Origin: Crenothrix polyspora
Lineage (GTDB): Bacteria; Pseudomonadota; Gammaproteobacteria; Methylococcales; Methylomonadaceae
DNA length: 45,890 nucleotides
Assembly (NCBI RefSeq): GCF_900163755.1
Contig: NZ_FUKI01000159.1
Location: 1 to 45,890, forward strand
Reading direction: 5' to 3'
This document shows, piece after piece, positions 35,289-43,661 of the stretch. The notes under the pieces were generated by a model. The model had not been told where the DNA came from, made no database searches, and saw only the letters and a program-made list of their open reading frames with translations. Made by a program: the position numbers and the translations under genes. Positions within the stretch are counted from its first letter, which is position 1. Every line of letters begins with the position of its first letter.

Positions 35289-36689
35289 TTATGCGGATGA
35301 CTCATTCGAAAACCACGCCAAACTGTTATGCAAGGTTACCACTGTGCCTATTATAATTAAAGTGGGGGCTTTAATGTGCTGATTAGCCACTAACGCAGAA
35401 ATTGTTGCCAATGTTCCGATAATCACTTTTTGATTAACGGTTGTGCCCTGCTGTATAAGTGCAATCGGTAAGTCTTTGGCACTGCCATGCGCTATCAACG
35501 CCTGACAGATTTTATCTAAGCCCACCGAGCCCATGTAAATAACCACTGTTTGATTGGGTGCTGCCAATTGTGTCCAGTTTAAATTAACCGAATCATCTTT
35601 TAAATGCCCGGTTACAAAAGTACACGATTGCGCGTGATCGCGGTGAGTAAGCGGAATACCCGCATAACTGGCACAACCAGAAGCCGCCGTAATACCCGGC
35701 ACTACCTGAAAATGAATACCTTGTTGCATGAGGGTTTCTATCTCTTCACCACCACGACCAAAAATAAACGGATCACCGCCTTTTACCCGTGCGACACATT
35801 TACCTTGTTTGGCGAGATTGGCCAGTAATTCATTGATAGATTCTTGCGGCAACGCATGGTTTTGCCGCTGTTTGCCAACATAAATCTTTTCCGCATCACG
35901 TCGCGCCAAATCCAGTATTTCTGGCGATACCAAGCGATCATACACCACCACATCGGCTTGCTGCATCAGGCGTAAGGCACGAAAGGTTAATAAATCCGCC
36001 GCACCTGGGCCTGCGCCAATTAAATATACTTCGCCTACTGAGGCACTGTCTTGGTCATCAATCAGCTGCTTGTGCAATTGCGCTTCTGCCGCTGCTACGT
36101 TACCGGCAAACACCAATTCGGCCACCGAGCCTTGGAAAATCCGCTCCCAAAACACACGGCGCTGTGCAGGTTGCTTAATAACTTGCTTAACCGGTGTGCG
36201 GAATTTTTCTGCCAGCACCGCCAGTTGCCCATAGGCAGGTGAAATCAGCGTTTCTATTTTAGCACGTAACAATCTGGCCAAAACCGGTGCCGCACCACCG
36301 GACGAAATCGCGGCAATAATTGGCGAACGGTCAATAATAGCCGGAAAAATAAAACTGCACAGCGCAGGCTTATCCACTACGTTAACCAAAATATCGCGCT
36401 CATGGGCAATTTTAGCGACTAATTGATTGGTTGCAGCATCATTAGTTGCTGAGATCACTAATCGATAAGCACCGATATCGTCAACAGCAAATGCTTTTTG
36501 CAACACAGTAATCAATTGCTGTGCTTGCAATACAGCCACCGCAGTACCTATATTTTGTGCAATAACCGTAACCTGTGCGCCCGCGCGTAATAATAAATCA
36601 ATTTTTCGAGCGGCGATTTCACCCGCACCTACGACTAAACACGGTTGATGGGTAAGTTTGACAAAAATCGGGAAATAATCCATTGACAA
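35289..36689 (-). CDS. cysG: Siroheme synthase (multifunctional)
   Basis: 466 residues, the full trifunctional length. The N-terminal half is precorrin-2 dehydrogenase and ferrochelatase (CLVVGAGEIAARKIDLLLRAGA; AAISSGGAAPVLARLLR). The C-terminal half is uroporphyrinogen-III methyltransferase (VYLIGAGPGAADLLTFRALR, VVYDRLVS, KGGDPFIFGRGGEE). It makes siroheme for sulfite or nitrite reductase. It is divergent from the TusA-like gene, with 68 bp between the start codons. Confidence 0.96.
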   Translation of the reverse strand: MSMDYFPIFVKLTHQPCLVVGAGEIAARKIDLLLRAGAQVTVIAQNIGTAVAVLQAQQLITVLQKAFAVDDIGAYRLVISATNDAATNQLVAKIAHERDILVNVVDKPALCSFIFPAIIDRSPIIAAISSGGAAPVLARLLRAKIETLISPAYGQLAVLAEKFRTPVKQVIKQPAQRRVFWERIFQGSVAELVFAGNVAAAEAQLHKQLIDDQDSASVGEVYLIGAGPGAADLLTFRALRLMQQADVVVYDRLVSPEILDLARRDAEKIYVGKQRQNHALPQESINELLANLAKQGKCVARVKGGDPFIFGRGGEEIETLMQQGIHFQVVPGITAASGCASYAGIPLTHRDHAQSCTFVTGHLKDDSVNLNWTQLAAPNQTVVIYMGSVGLDKICQALIAHGSAKDLPIALIQQGTTVNQKVIIGTLATISALVANQHIKAPTLIIIGTVVTLHNSLAWFSNESSA

Positions 36690-36757
36690 TAGAAAAGTGA
36701 GCGACTGAGAGTGTTATTATAAGTCCCTGCAAATGATTAGGAAAACTTACTTTACTC

Positions 36758-36988
36758 ATGATTGAAACTCACCTGGAAGTTGATGCCAGCGGCTTAATGT
36801 GCCCGCTGCCTTTGTTGCGTTTAAAAAAAGCCTTAATGGAAATGAGCAGCCGCGAAACCGTCAAAATAATCACCACTGATCCTGCCGCGCATTTGGATTT
36901 TGGCGTGTATTGCCAGCAAGCTGGGCATCAGATTATTGAATTTATCAAGCACGCTGACAGCATTATTTTTTACGTGCAGAAAAAATAA
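36758..36988 (+). CDS. TusA/SirA-like sulfur carrier
   Basis: 76 residues with the family motif DASGLMCPLPLLRLKKAL; C15 in CPxP carries the persulfide. The fold ends with FYVQKK. TusA-family proteins pass sulfur in tRNA thiolation, molybdenum cofactor or sulfur oxidation pathways. Position next to cysG fits sulfur metabolism in a general way, but the exact subfamily cannot be told. Confidence 0.88.
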   Translation: MIETHLEVDASGLMCPLPLLRLKKALMEMSSRETVKIITTDPAAHLDFGVYCQQAGHQIIEFIKHADSIIFYVQKK

Positions 36989-37457
36989 TTCAGCTTTTGG
37001 GTTATTTTTCTAGCAGATAGCGTTCAAGTAACAATCCTGCTATCTGGACAAAATGTTTGGTGTTTACGGCTACCCACTGAAGGCGAGGCACGGTGTAAGG
37101 CTTAACCGTGCGCCCAGAGCCTGTCGAAGAGTGGGCGGTTAAGCCGATCATGGTTCGACAAGCTCACCATGAACGGCTTAACCTGAAACTGTCCCACCTT
37201 AAGTGAGTAGCCGTATTTACGGATGCCCAACACAATCAGCAATTCTTCTGTTAAATTTGTGGGTAACTCAAAATCTGTTGCTATCTATTATGCAAGGCCT
37301 CTTAGTTATTGTCTCGACACGTCACTGTAATATTCCTGTGTTAATCTTTGATGACAACTGCGTTAATCCGTCATAAATAACCGTGCGGAAAGCTATGTCA
37401 TTCTTCATTAACATATCAACACTCAAGCGATTTTATAAAAAAAACAGGACTAATACG
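36989..37457. other. Intergenic region upstream of sixA
   Basis: Contains the family-B repeat (37062-37221). The rest, to the sixA start, has no gene that I can support. Confidence 0.55.
37062..37221. repeat. Family-B palindromic repeat, copy 2, with terminal inverted repeats
   Basis: Reverse complement of 10474-10603 with the same inner blocks (GGCGAGGCACGGTGTAA, GGTTAAGCCGATCATGG). This copy shows both ends: TACGGCTACCCACTGAAGG at the left and the complement of TACGGCTACTCACTTAAGG at the right (17 of 19). The ends resemble the inner arms of the element at 1710-1866, so these belong to one superfamily. Confidence 0.85.
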
Positions 37458-37976
37458 ATGAGCAGAGAATTATGGCTTTTACGCCACGCCAAGGCTGAAC
37501 AACTTAATGGCGCTGAAGATTTTGACCGCAACCTAAAAAAACGGGGCAAGCGTGATGCCACCCTGATAGGACAATGGCTAAACGAAAATGATTTACGGCC
37601 TGATGTTGTCATCAGTTCCCCTGCCCTGCGAGCCATTGCCACGGCAAAAATAGTCTGTGATGTCATCGGCATAAACCATAAGGACATCCGGCAAGAAAAC
37701 CGTTTGTATGATGAAGGCTTATATCGAGTTAAAACAGTGCTGGCCGATTGCCCGAAACAGTTTAGCCGTGTTTTATTGGTAGGCCACAACCCAGAACTGG
37801 AAAAGCTGGTAACCTGCCTGGTATACGACAGCGAACTGTTTGAAGTTAAAAAACTGTTGCCTACGGGTACATTGGCTCGTTTGAGCTTACCGGATGACTG
37901 GTCTTTGTTGAATCAAGGCTGTGCCACCTTGTTGTCCATGACCCAACCAAAAACATTGGTGGAAGATGAAGATTAA
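37458..37976 (+). CDS. sixA: Phosphohistidine phosphatase SixA
   Basis: 172 residues from the ATG at 37458, which has AGGAC 7 nt upstream and begins the family's first strand; the frame is open 25 codons further without homology. The histidine phosphatase signature LLRHAKAE has H10 as phospho-acceptor. SSPALRAIATAKI and LLVGHNPELEKLV complete the active site. SixA acts on phosphohistidine in NPr or HPt-type proteins. No phosphorelay partner is adjacent. Confidence 0.88.
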   Translation: MSRELWLLRHAKAEQLNGAEDFDRNLKKRGKRDATLIGQWLNENDLRPDVVISSPALRAIATAKIVCDVIGINHKDIRQENRLYDEGLYRVKTVLADCPKQFSRVLLVGHNPELEKLVTCLVYDSELFEVKKLLPTGTLARLSLPDDWSLLNQGCATLLSMTQPKTLVEDED

Positions 37977-38038
37977 TGCCCGTTACGGATGTGTCGAAAA
38001 AGAAGCCCCGTCGATTGAATAGGGATCTGGCTTATATA

Positions 38039-38437
38039 TTATATTTTATCTAACTTATCAACGACTTGTTTAATTTCTGCCAGACTTAGAGTTAGTAATA
38101 AATTTAGCCCTACACGAATCAGCTCATTTTTTTTAACAAGGATACCTTCCGCCAAACAGATTTTTTTAAGTTCGACAACTTTCAAATAATCCTGTTCTGG
38201 AAACGGAAAGCTACGCTTGACAATTTTTATCTTGTCACGCTTTTCAACGGCGGTGATAACGTCATGTTCAATGGGCTCAACAATCGGTTGAATGTCGGCA
38301 GCCTTGGTTTTTTTGGCTGGCGAGGGCTTGCCAGGTGTTTTTTTAATAGCTTCCTTTTCTATTGGATGCTCTGTAGTTGCTAGGGCTTTAGGTGCGACGG
38401 CTACTGCTTTGGTTGATTTCGATTTTACTGTACTCAT
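38039..38437 (-). CDS. Lys/Ala/Pro-rich protein with RHH-like C-terminal domain
   Basis: 132 residues. Residues 1-70 are low complexity and rich in Lys, Ala and Pro, like histone H1-type tails. Residues 71-132 (KIVKRSFPFPEQDYLKVVELKKICLAEGILVKKNELIRVGLNLLLTLS) look like a ribbon-helix-helix: one strand and two helices. The combination suggests a nucleoid- or polyphosphate-associated DNA-binding protein. It lies 120 bp downstream of ppk2 on the same strand, and similar proteins occur in other proteobacteria. Function unproven. Confidence 0.65.
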   Translation of the reverse strand: MSTVKSKSTKAVAVAPKALATTEHPIEKEAIKKTPGKPSPAKKTKAADIQPIVEPIEHDVITAVEKRDKIKIVKRSFPFPEQDYLKVVELKKICLAEGILVKKNELIRVGLNLLLTLSLAEIKQVVDKLDKI

Positions 38438-38557
38438 TACGCATATCCCTTACTCTGGTTGAACGAAACCACAGTATAGTCTCCATTCCAATCTTGAGGC
38501 GATAAAAAATCAACATTTTACAGCCGCTGGTTTTTTAAGCTTATCCACAGCATGATT

Positions 38558-39490
38558 TTAGAGATCATAGAAATCTGGAACAAACATCTCACCAGGTAGC
38601 GGCCTACGCAAATAATCCGGATTATGTAGCCTGGGAGGCAAAGCAACGGGTTCCCGTTCAATTTTAGTATAAGGCACTTGGCTCAAGAAATGCCGGATAC
38701 AATTAAGCCGAGCTTTTTTCTTGTCATCGGCTTCTATTATCCACCACGGTGCCTCAGGAATATGCGTGCGTTCCAGCATGGTTTCTTTGGCCTTAGTGTA
38801 TTGCTCCCAAAACCGTCGAGATTCCAGATCCATCGGACTTAGCTTCCACTGTTTAAGCGGATCGTGGATGCGTCTGATAAAACGTACGTGCTGTTCGCCG
38901 TCGGAAATGGAAAACCAGTATTTAATCAAAATAATACCGGAGCGGATCAACATTTTTTCAAATTCTGGCACGGAACGGAAAAACTCTTCGTATTCTTCTG
39001 TGTTGCAAAACCCCATGACTTTTTCTACACCCGCGCGGTTGTACCAGCTGCGGTCGAACAAAACGATCTCTCCCCCAGCAGGGAGATGGGGGACATAGCG
39101 TTGAAAATACCATTGTGTGCGTTCACGTTCGCTGGGGGCTGGCAAGGCTACCACTGTGCAAATTCGCGGATTGAGGCGTTGGGTAATGCGCTTAATCACC
39201 CCTCCTTTGCCTGCTGCATCACGTCCCTCAAATAACACAACCACCTTCAATTTTTTATGCGTAACCCAATCTTGCAGTTTTACCAATTCGCCTTGCAAGC
39301 GAAACAGTTCATTAAAATAAAAATGTCGGTCTATGTCGGTTTGTTCATCAAATCCCATAGCATCGGTTGTTAACGCATTAATCGGGTAATCGTCGACTTC
39401 CATTTCCAACTCTTCATCAAAGCTGTCTAACATTTCAAGGTGAAGGCGGTGCGCATAGTGCGACGTATCGTTAGTTTTGTTGTTACTCAT
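38558..39490 (-). CDS. ppk2: Polyphosphate kinase 2
   Basis: 310 residues from the ATG at 39490 (the frame is open 26 codons upstream, to 39568, without family similarity; no strong RBS at either). Walker A EGRDAAGKGG (88-97), Walker B IVLFDRSWYNR (about 145), and the lid ERERTQWYFQRYVPHLPAGGE are diagnostic. It transfers phosphate between polyphosphate and nucleotides. The one-domain form with the acidic N-terminal extension usually makes GTP or ATP from polyphosphate. Location beside a Pho-box locus fits phosphate homeostasis. Confidence 0.93.
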   Translation of the reverse strand: MSNNKTNDTSHYAHRLHLEMLDSFDEELEMEVDDYPINALTTDAMGFDEQTDIDRHFYFNELFRLQGELVKLQDWVTHKKLKVVVLFEGRDAAGKGGVIKRITQRLNPRICTVVALPAPSERERTQWYFQRYVPHLPAGGEIVLFDRSWYNRAGVEKVMGFCNTEEYEEFFRSVPEFEKMLIRSGIILIKYWFSISDGEQHVRFIRRIHDPLKQWKLSPMDLESRRFWEQYTKAKETMLERTHIPEAPWWIIEADDKKKARLNCIRHFLSQVPYTKIEREPVALPPRLHNPDYLRRPLPGEMFVPDFYDL

Positions 39491-39602
39491 TATAGACAAC
39501 TTAATAATTTCCAAAAGATAGCAAGCGTGTTGACAGGCTAGTAGGCCGCCTGAAGCCAAACATATCAAATTAGCTGCTGGGGTGTTTAAAAGACGGTCAT
39601 CA

Positions 39603-40643
39603 TCAATGCAGTATTTTAGTTACCTCTGCCTTACGCCAAACTGAGGCAATAAACTCATTGGTCATTTTGGGCATGCCCTGCCCTATCCATTGCACAATGA
39701 TTTGGGCGACATTCGGGTAATTTATCTGCACGGCGTGTTGATCGTATAACCAGGCGGCTACAACTTTCGTGTCAAGCTCATACATGGTTTGGCCATACCC
39801 CAATTGCTGTAAGGCAAACGCATTGGAGAGCTGCTCCATTTGTGAGTGCAGGGGCTTGGCCAGGATTTTTTTCCCTGCCAGCAACGATTCGCTGGCCAGC
39901 TCAAAACCGGCATTGCTGATGATACCCGCGCAGTCATGAAAATCGCGCCTAAAACCATCACGCGATAACGGCTTGAACTGAATATGACTCAAACGACTCA
40001 TTACCTGAGCTGAAATGTACACATGGAATTCAAAATCTACAAACGGCGTTAAAAACTTCATCACGGTCTCATGCTCTTCAAAAGGCAGATAGACAATGAT
40101 TTTTCTCTTGTTAATATTGGAGCTGGATTCGGTTATTTCAATAATGGGTGGCAAAATAGGCTGGTTGAAGTGATGCCAATGCAAACCAATACCCACATCC
40201 ACCGGCGCAAAATTTTTCATCACCATGTTGGCAATAGGGTCAGAACCTGTTTTGGGAATATCATGATTAAATGCGTATTGATGACCGATACCCAGCACGG
40301 TTTTTTTATAGCGTTTAGCCGCCCAAGCCGTCACCGGTTCAAAATCACTGATAATCAGATCATAATCTCCCAAATCCAAGGCAACCACATCTTTTAAAAA
40401 TTGGATAGGTTTCGCATCAACAGCGGTTTTAAGGTAGCGTACCTGGCCGTTACGCATGCTGAATGTCAGTCCTGACTTAACCAGATAACGTTGAAAAACT
40501 TCCATGTCAAAATAATGCGCGGTATTTTTGCCGGTAAACATAAAGGTCACGTCCATGCCTGCATAAGCCAGTTCCCTTGCCATTACCCGCGCACGGGTAA
40601 TATGGCCGTTGCCCGTACCTTGTACGCCGTAAAATATTTTCAT
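39603..40643 (-). CDS. MJ1255/VC2487-type glycosyltransferase
   Basis: 346 residues with a GT-B (GT28/MGDG-synthase-like) fold. YGVQGTGNGHITRARVMARELAYAG (4-28) is the family's N-terminal loop. The C-terminal donor-site segment is CAGIISNAGFELASESLLAGKKILAKPLHSQMEQLSNA (about 247-284). No signal peptide; likely a peripheral membrane enzyme. Donor and acceptor are unproven. Its start overlaps the PAP2 gene stop (ATGA), so the two are coupled, and the operon has a tandem Pho box. A role in glycolipid synthesis is inferred. Confidence 0.82.
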   Translation of the reverse strand: MKIFYGVQGTGNGHITRARVMARELAYAGMDVTFMFTGKNTAHYFDMEVFQRYLVKSGLTFSMRNGQVRYLKTAVDAKPIQFLKDVVALDLGDYDLIISDFEPVTAWAAKRYKKTVLGIGHQYAFNHDIPKTGSDPIANMVMKNFAPVDVGIGLHWHHFNQPILPPIIEITESSSNINKRKIIVYLPFEEHETVMKFLTPFVDFEFHVYISAQVMSRLSHIQFKPLSRDGFRRDFHDCAGIISNAGFELASESLLAGKKILAKPLHSQMEQLSNAFALQQLGYGQTMYELDTKVVAAWLYDQHAVQINYPNVAQIIVQWIGQGMPKMTNEFIASVWRKAEVTKILH

Positions 40644-41164
40644 AACACCACCCTGTATAGGCTTAAATAGGCAATACCCGTACCCATAGCAGCGCCAATC
40701 ACCACATCACTGGGAAAATGCACCCCCAGCAGCACCCTGGAAAAACCAACGCTAATAGACCAACCATACAGCACGACTGCCAGTGACGGCCAAAACGCAC
40801 TGCATAAAGTTGCCATCATAAAAGCCGCCGAGGTATGGCCGGAGGGAAAGCTGAATTGGTCACTGGGCACAATAAAGCTTTTGACATTATTCAATGCCGC
40901 TTGTGGGCGGTCACGTTTTAAGCCATTTTTTAATACGAAATATAACGGGCGTTCAACCATAAAGGCGATTGCCAGCGCCTGAACAAACGGGTTGCTCACA
41001 CCATCTTTCCATACCACGCCAAAGGCGATCAACACATACAAGTAACCATCGGCAGATTTGGAAACCCACCGGCACAGTTTGTACAAAGGCTGATATAAAC
41101 ACATGTTGATAAAGCGTAAAAAAACAACGGTGTCATAGTGATGTATTGCATATAAAAGTTTCAT
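40640..41164 (-). CDS. PAP2 family membrane phosphatase
   Basis: 174 residues with about four or five transmembrane segments. The three PAP2 motifs are intact: KNGLKRDRP (K-x6-RP), FPSGHTSAAF and SRVLLGVHFPSDVVIG with the catalytic His. It hydrolyses phosphatidate or polyprenyl diphosphates at the membrane. Coupling to a glycosyltransferase and the Pho box at 41246-41285 make phosphatidate to diacylglycerol conversion the more attractive role; undecaprenyl diphosphate recycling is the alternative. Confidence 0.9.
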   Translation of the reverse strand: MKLLYAIHHYDTVVFLRFINMCLYQPLYKLCRWVSKSADGYLYVLIAFGVVWKDGVSNPFVQALAIAFMVERPLYFVLKNGLKRDRPQAALNNVKSFIVPSDQFSFPSGHTSAAFMMATLCSAFWPSLAVVLYGWSISVGFSRVLLGVHFPSDVVIGAAMGTGIAYLSLYRVVL

Positions 41165-41229
41165 GATCTGTACCTATAGCCGGAAAGCAAAGAGAATGGG
41201 TACTGTAATTTCCCATTAGAATGGTAGAC

Positions 41230-41285
41230 AGAGTAAATCGGTAATATGACAGCAATATGAAGGCTTGTTGACAGTTGCGTGACAA
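41230..41285 (-). promoter_or_regulatory. Tandem Pho box and -10 of the PAP2-glycosyltransferase operon
   Basis: On the minus strand four 7-mers, TTGTCAC, CTGTCAA, CCTTCAT and CTGTCAT, are each separated by 4 nt, giving exact 11-bp phasing over 41246-41285. They match the PhoB half-site CTGTCAT at 5, 6, 5 and 7 of 7. A -10-like TACTCT (41230-41235) follows at 10 bp, the standard distance in PhoB promoters. It lies about 80 bp upstream of the PAP2 start. Confidence 0.8.
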
Positions 41286-41386
41286 CACCGCCCATTAGTC
41301 GCAGATGGGAAATGAGGGGTAGCTGCGCGTGAAGCAGTAAGATATGACAACACGGCCATACCTTACTGAGACTGTGCCGATGGACT

Positions 41387-42415
41387 TTAGTTGCCCGGCA
41401 CCAGCATGGGTTCAAAGCTAAACAGATTACGGGCGTAGGGGTTAACGTTCACCTTTATCCAATGCACATTCGGGCTACCGAAGGTTTCTACCCGCGTAAA
41501 GTTTTTGACCAGATGGGCTTGGTCAACCAGCGGCTTATCGATCTTGAAAAAATGCACGTCACCATGCACTAGCACTACTTCGCCGCCGAACGTATTGGTT
41601 TCCTCAACCAGCGCCGCCAAAAAGTTGCTGTAACCATCAACCCCTGGCAAAGTGCGCTCGTTGACGGTCTCGGTTTCTGGCAGGTCAAAACCAGGATCGC
41701 CCTGGATAGTAATCATTATCCCCTTGGCTTTTTTGTTTTTGGCCAACTGGAATGATTGTTTCAGGAATTCTATATTGGCTGCATCACGCGCCCGATATTC
41801 GGTATTATCCGCACTGCAATCGGCCAGGGTACGGGCACTTTTGCTGGTGCATTCGCTATCAGAATTCACTTTATTGTTGTTGCTGCCGGGTATGTTCAGG
41901 CCAACAAACACCACCTTGCCGCGTGTCCAGCGTGTATTTTCAGCATATTCACCGGCAAGCCAGCCTTGGTGTTCCAACTTAAGCTTATGTTGGCCAAAGC
42001 TGAAAGGTGTATTGAACATCACTTGCCGAATGTGCGTCAATCGCTCCAGATTATTATAACCGCCGTTATTGGTGCGATGGCAATCTGTCCATTCATTGTC
42101 CCCTGGGATATATACCATCGGTTTCTTAAAGGTATTGAAATAGGTGATAGCATTGGCGTACTGGCTATCCTCACACAGTGAGCTGCCATCTTTGATATCA
42201 CCATCGAATACGGTGAAGGCGACATTGGACGCGTTGATGTTATTGATCAATGCCGAAATTTTTGGGGCATCGTTGGCTTTTGCATAAGGCATGTCACCCC
42301 ACAGTGCAAAGCTGTAAACAGGCGATTCATAAGCTTCGCCAGCATTGCAAATTGTAAAGGGGAGATTGAGTGATAACACCAAAGCACCGACTATTTTTGA
42401 TTTTTTACTGAACAT
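41387..42415 (-). CDS. Exported calcineurin-like metallophosphoesterase
   Basis: 342 residues from the ATG at 42415, which has GGAG 7 nt upstream. A signal peptide covers about residues 1-25 (ending CNA-GE). Metal-ligand motifs: ALWGDMPYA (D-x... first block), VFDGDIKDG (GDxxD-like), YIPGDNEWTDC (GDNE) and later VLVHGDVHFF (GDxH). All are in order. It probably removes phosphate from organic esters in the periplasm. The substrate is unknown. It is not the cytoplasmic PlcP type. It lies between two Pho-box operons, though I see no convincing Pho box in its own orientation. Confidence 0.82.
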   Translation of the reverse strand: MFSKKSKIVGALVLSLNLPFTICNAGEAYESPVYSFALWGDMPYAKANDAPKISALINNINASNVAFTVFDGDIKDGSSLCEDSQYANAITYFNTFKKPMVYIPGDNEWTDCHRTNNGGYNNLERLTHIRQVMFNTPFSFGQHKLKLEHQGWLAGEYAENTRWTRGKVVFVGLNIPGSNNNKVNSDSECTSKSARTLADCSADNTEYRARDAANIEFLKQSFQLAKNKKAKGIMITIQGDPGFDLPETETVNERTLPGVDGYSNFLAALVEETNTFGGEVVLVHGDVHFFKIDKPLVDQAHLVKNFTRVETFGSPNVHWIKVNVNPYARNLFSFEPMLVPGN

Positions 42416-42465
42416 TATGACTCCATTAAGGCTTGACAGTGGAATCACTAGACTAACGCTTTATT

Positions 42466-42483
42466 GTGTCATCAATATGTCAG
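42466..42483 (+). promoter_or_regulatory. Single Pho-box-like site
   Basis: GTGTCAT and ATGTCAG, separated by CAAT, match two PhoB half-sites at 6 and 5 of 7 with correct spacing. It lies 66 bp upstream of the stronger tandem box, in the same orientation. Possible auxiliary site. Confidence 0.4.
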
Positions 42484-42531
42484 CTGCATTTTTATTAATC
42501 GACTAACCAACACCCGATACCTAAAACCTGT

Positions 42532-42587
42532 CCGTCATCAAATCGTCACAGGGCTGTCATCATTTTTTCATATCAAGGTTTTACCAT
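42532..42587 (+). promoter_or_regulatory. Tandem Pho box and -10 of the GT4-ugd operon
   Basis: Four 7-mers CCGTCAT, TCGTCAC, CTGTCAT and TTTTCAT are spaced by 4 nt each (exact 11-bp phasing, 42532-42571). They match CTGTCAT at 6, 4, 7 and 5 of 7. A -10-like TACCAT (42582-42587) follows at 10 bp. The predicted start near 42595 leaves a 34-nt leader to the ATG at 42629. The layout is the same as at 41230-41285, which makes chance unlikely. Confidence 0.85.
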
Positions 42588-42628
42588 GCTGCTTCAGTCG
42601 TAATATTTGTCAAGTATGGAAAACGCAT

Positions 42629-43639
42629 ATGGGCTTAAAAATCGCCTTTATTACCGATGCCTGGTATCCACAAATTAACGGGGTGGTCACCACCATCGAG
42701 AACACCTGTAAGGCTCTTAATAACGGGGGTGACGACGTGTTTTTGATCACCCCAGACCGATTTTATACGATACCCTGTCCTAGCTACCCCTCCATTAAGC
42801 TGGCTATTTTTTGCTATCCCAAAGTCAGGCGGTTACTGAATGAATTTGCCCCTGACCGTATCCATATTGCTACAGAAGGGCCATTAGGACTCGCTGCACG
42901 TAAGTATTGCCTGAAATATAAGCTGGCGTTCAGCACGTCATTCCATACTTTATTTGCCGAATATATCAACCTGCGTTTCGGTATGCCTGTTGCCCTTGGG
43001 TATCGTTTTTTACGGTGGTTTCATAAACCGGCAAGCCATATCATGATCGCCACCGCTCGCGTAGAAGCCAACTTGGTTAATAGAGGCTTTGATAAAGCAC
43101 AATGTGTACGCTGGTCCAGAGGGGTGGATGTTGATCGTTTTAGGCCGAGGGATAAAAATTTCATTAGCTACCGCCGACCTATTTCCCTGTATGTGGGCCG
43201 AGTGGCTATTGAAAAAAATCTGCACGCTTTCCTTAACTTGCCTGTTTCGGGCACTAAGATTGTCGTGGGTGATGGCCCGCAACTCCATAAATTAAAAAAA
43301 CAATTCCCCGATGTGGTCTTCACGGGGTTTCAGACCGGAGAGCATTTGGCCAAAACCATGGCGGCGGCCGATGTGTTTGTGTTCCCTAGCCGGACAGACA
43401 CGTTTGGTATTGTAATGCTGGATGCCCTGGCATGTGGCGTTCCAGTAGCCGCCTACCCAGTGCAAGGCCCTATCGATATCTTAATTAATAACAAAACCGG
43501 CTGCATGCAAGAAGACTTACAGCAGGCCTTTTACGGCGCATTGGCCTTACACAGCGAAGATTGTCGGCAACAGGCGCTGGGCTACTCGTGGCAAAACTGT
43601 TCCGCACAATTTTTAAATAATTTAGTACCTGTTACCTAA
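42629..43639 (+). CDS. GT4 family glycosyltransferase, Agt-like (lipid glycosyltransferase)
   Basis: 336 residues from the ATG at 42629, which starts the GT-B fold ([22 protein letters not shown]) and has GGA upstream; the frame is open to 42464, but that stretch contains the Pho box. Donor-site motifs are [15 protein letters not shown] and [26 protein letters not shown]. The second Glu of the E-x7-E motif is Asp. The opening and C-terminal motifs resemble the phosphate-regulated diacylglycerol glycosyltransferases (Agt) of alphaproteobacteria, which use UDP-Glc/Gal or UDP-GlcA. The neighbouring UDP-glucose dehydrogenase gene favours UDP-GlcA, giving glucuronosyl-diacylglycerol (inference). 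Confidence 0.82.
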   Translation: MGLKIAFITDAWYPQINGVVTTIENTCKALNNGGDDVFLITPDRFYTIPCPSYPSIKLAIFCYPKVRRLLNEFAPDRIHIATEGPLGLAARKYCLKYKLAFSTSFHTLFAEYINLRFGMPVALGYRFLRWFHKPASHIMIATARVEANLVNRGFDKAQCVRWSRGVDVDRFRPRDKNFISYRRPISLYVGRVAIEKNLHAFLNLPVSGTKIVVGDGPQLHKLKKQFPDVVFTGFQTGEHLAKTMAAADVFVFPSRTDTFGIVMLDALACGVPVAAYPVQGPIDILINNKTGCMQEDLQQAFYGALALHSEDCRQQALGYSWQNCSAQFLNNLVPVT

Positions 43640-43661
43640 TAAGCACGTTGAGGGCTGCACA

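Noticed and set aside
41161-41415. 84-codon minus-strand frame between the phosphoesterase and PAP2 genes
   Set aside because: It overlaps the phosphoesterase end and the Pho-box promoter; composition is not protein-like.
42416-42450. Pho box for the exported phosphoesterase (minus strand)
   Set aside because: A single CTGTCAA half-site without a phased partner.
42464-42628. N-terminal extension of the GT4 protein
   Set aside because: The open frame runs through the Pho boxes and -10; the family start is at 42629.
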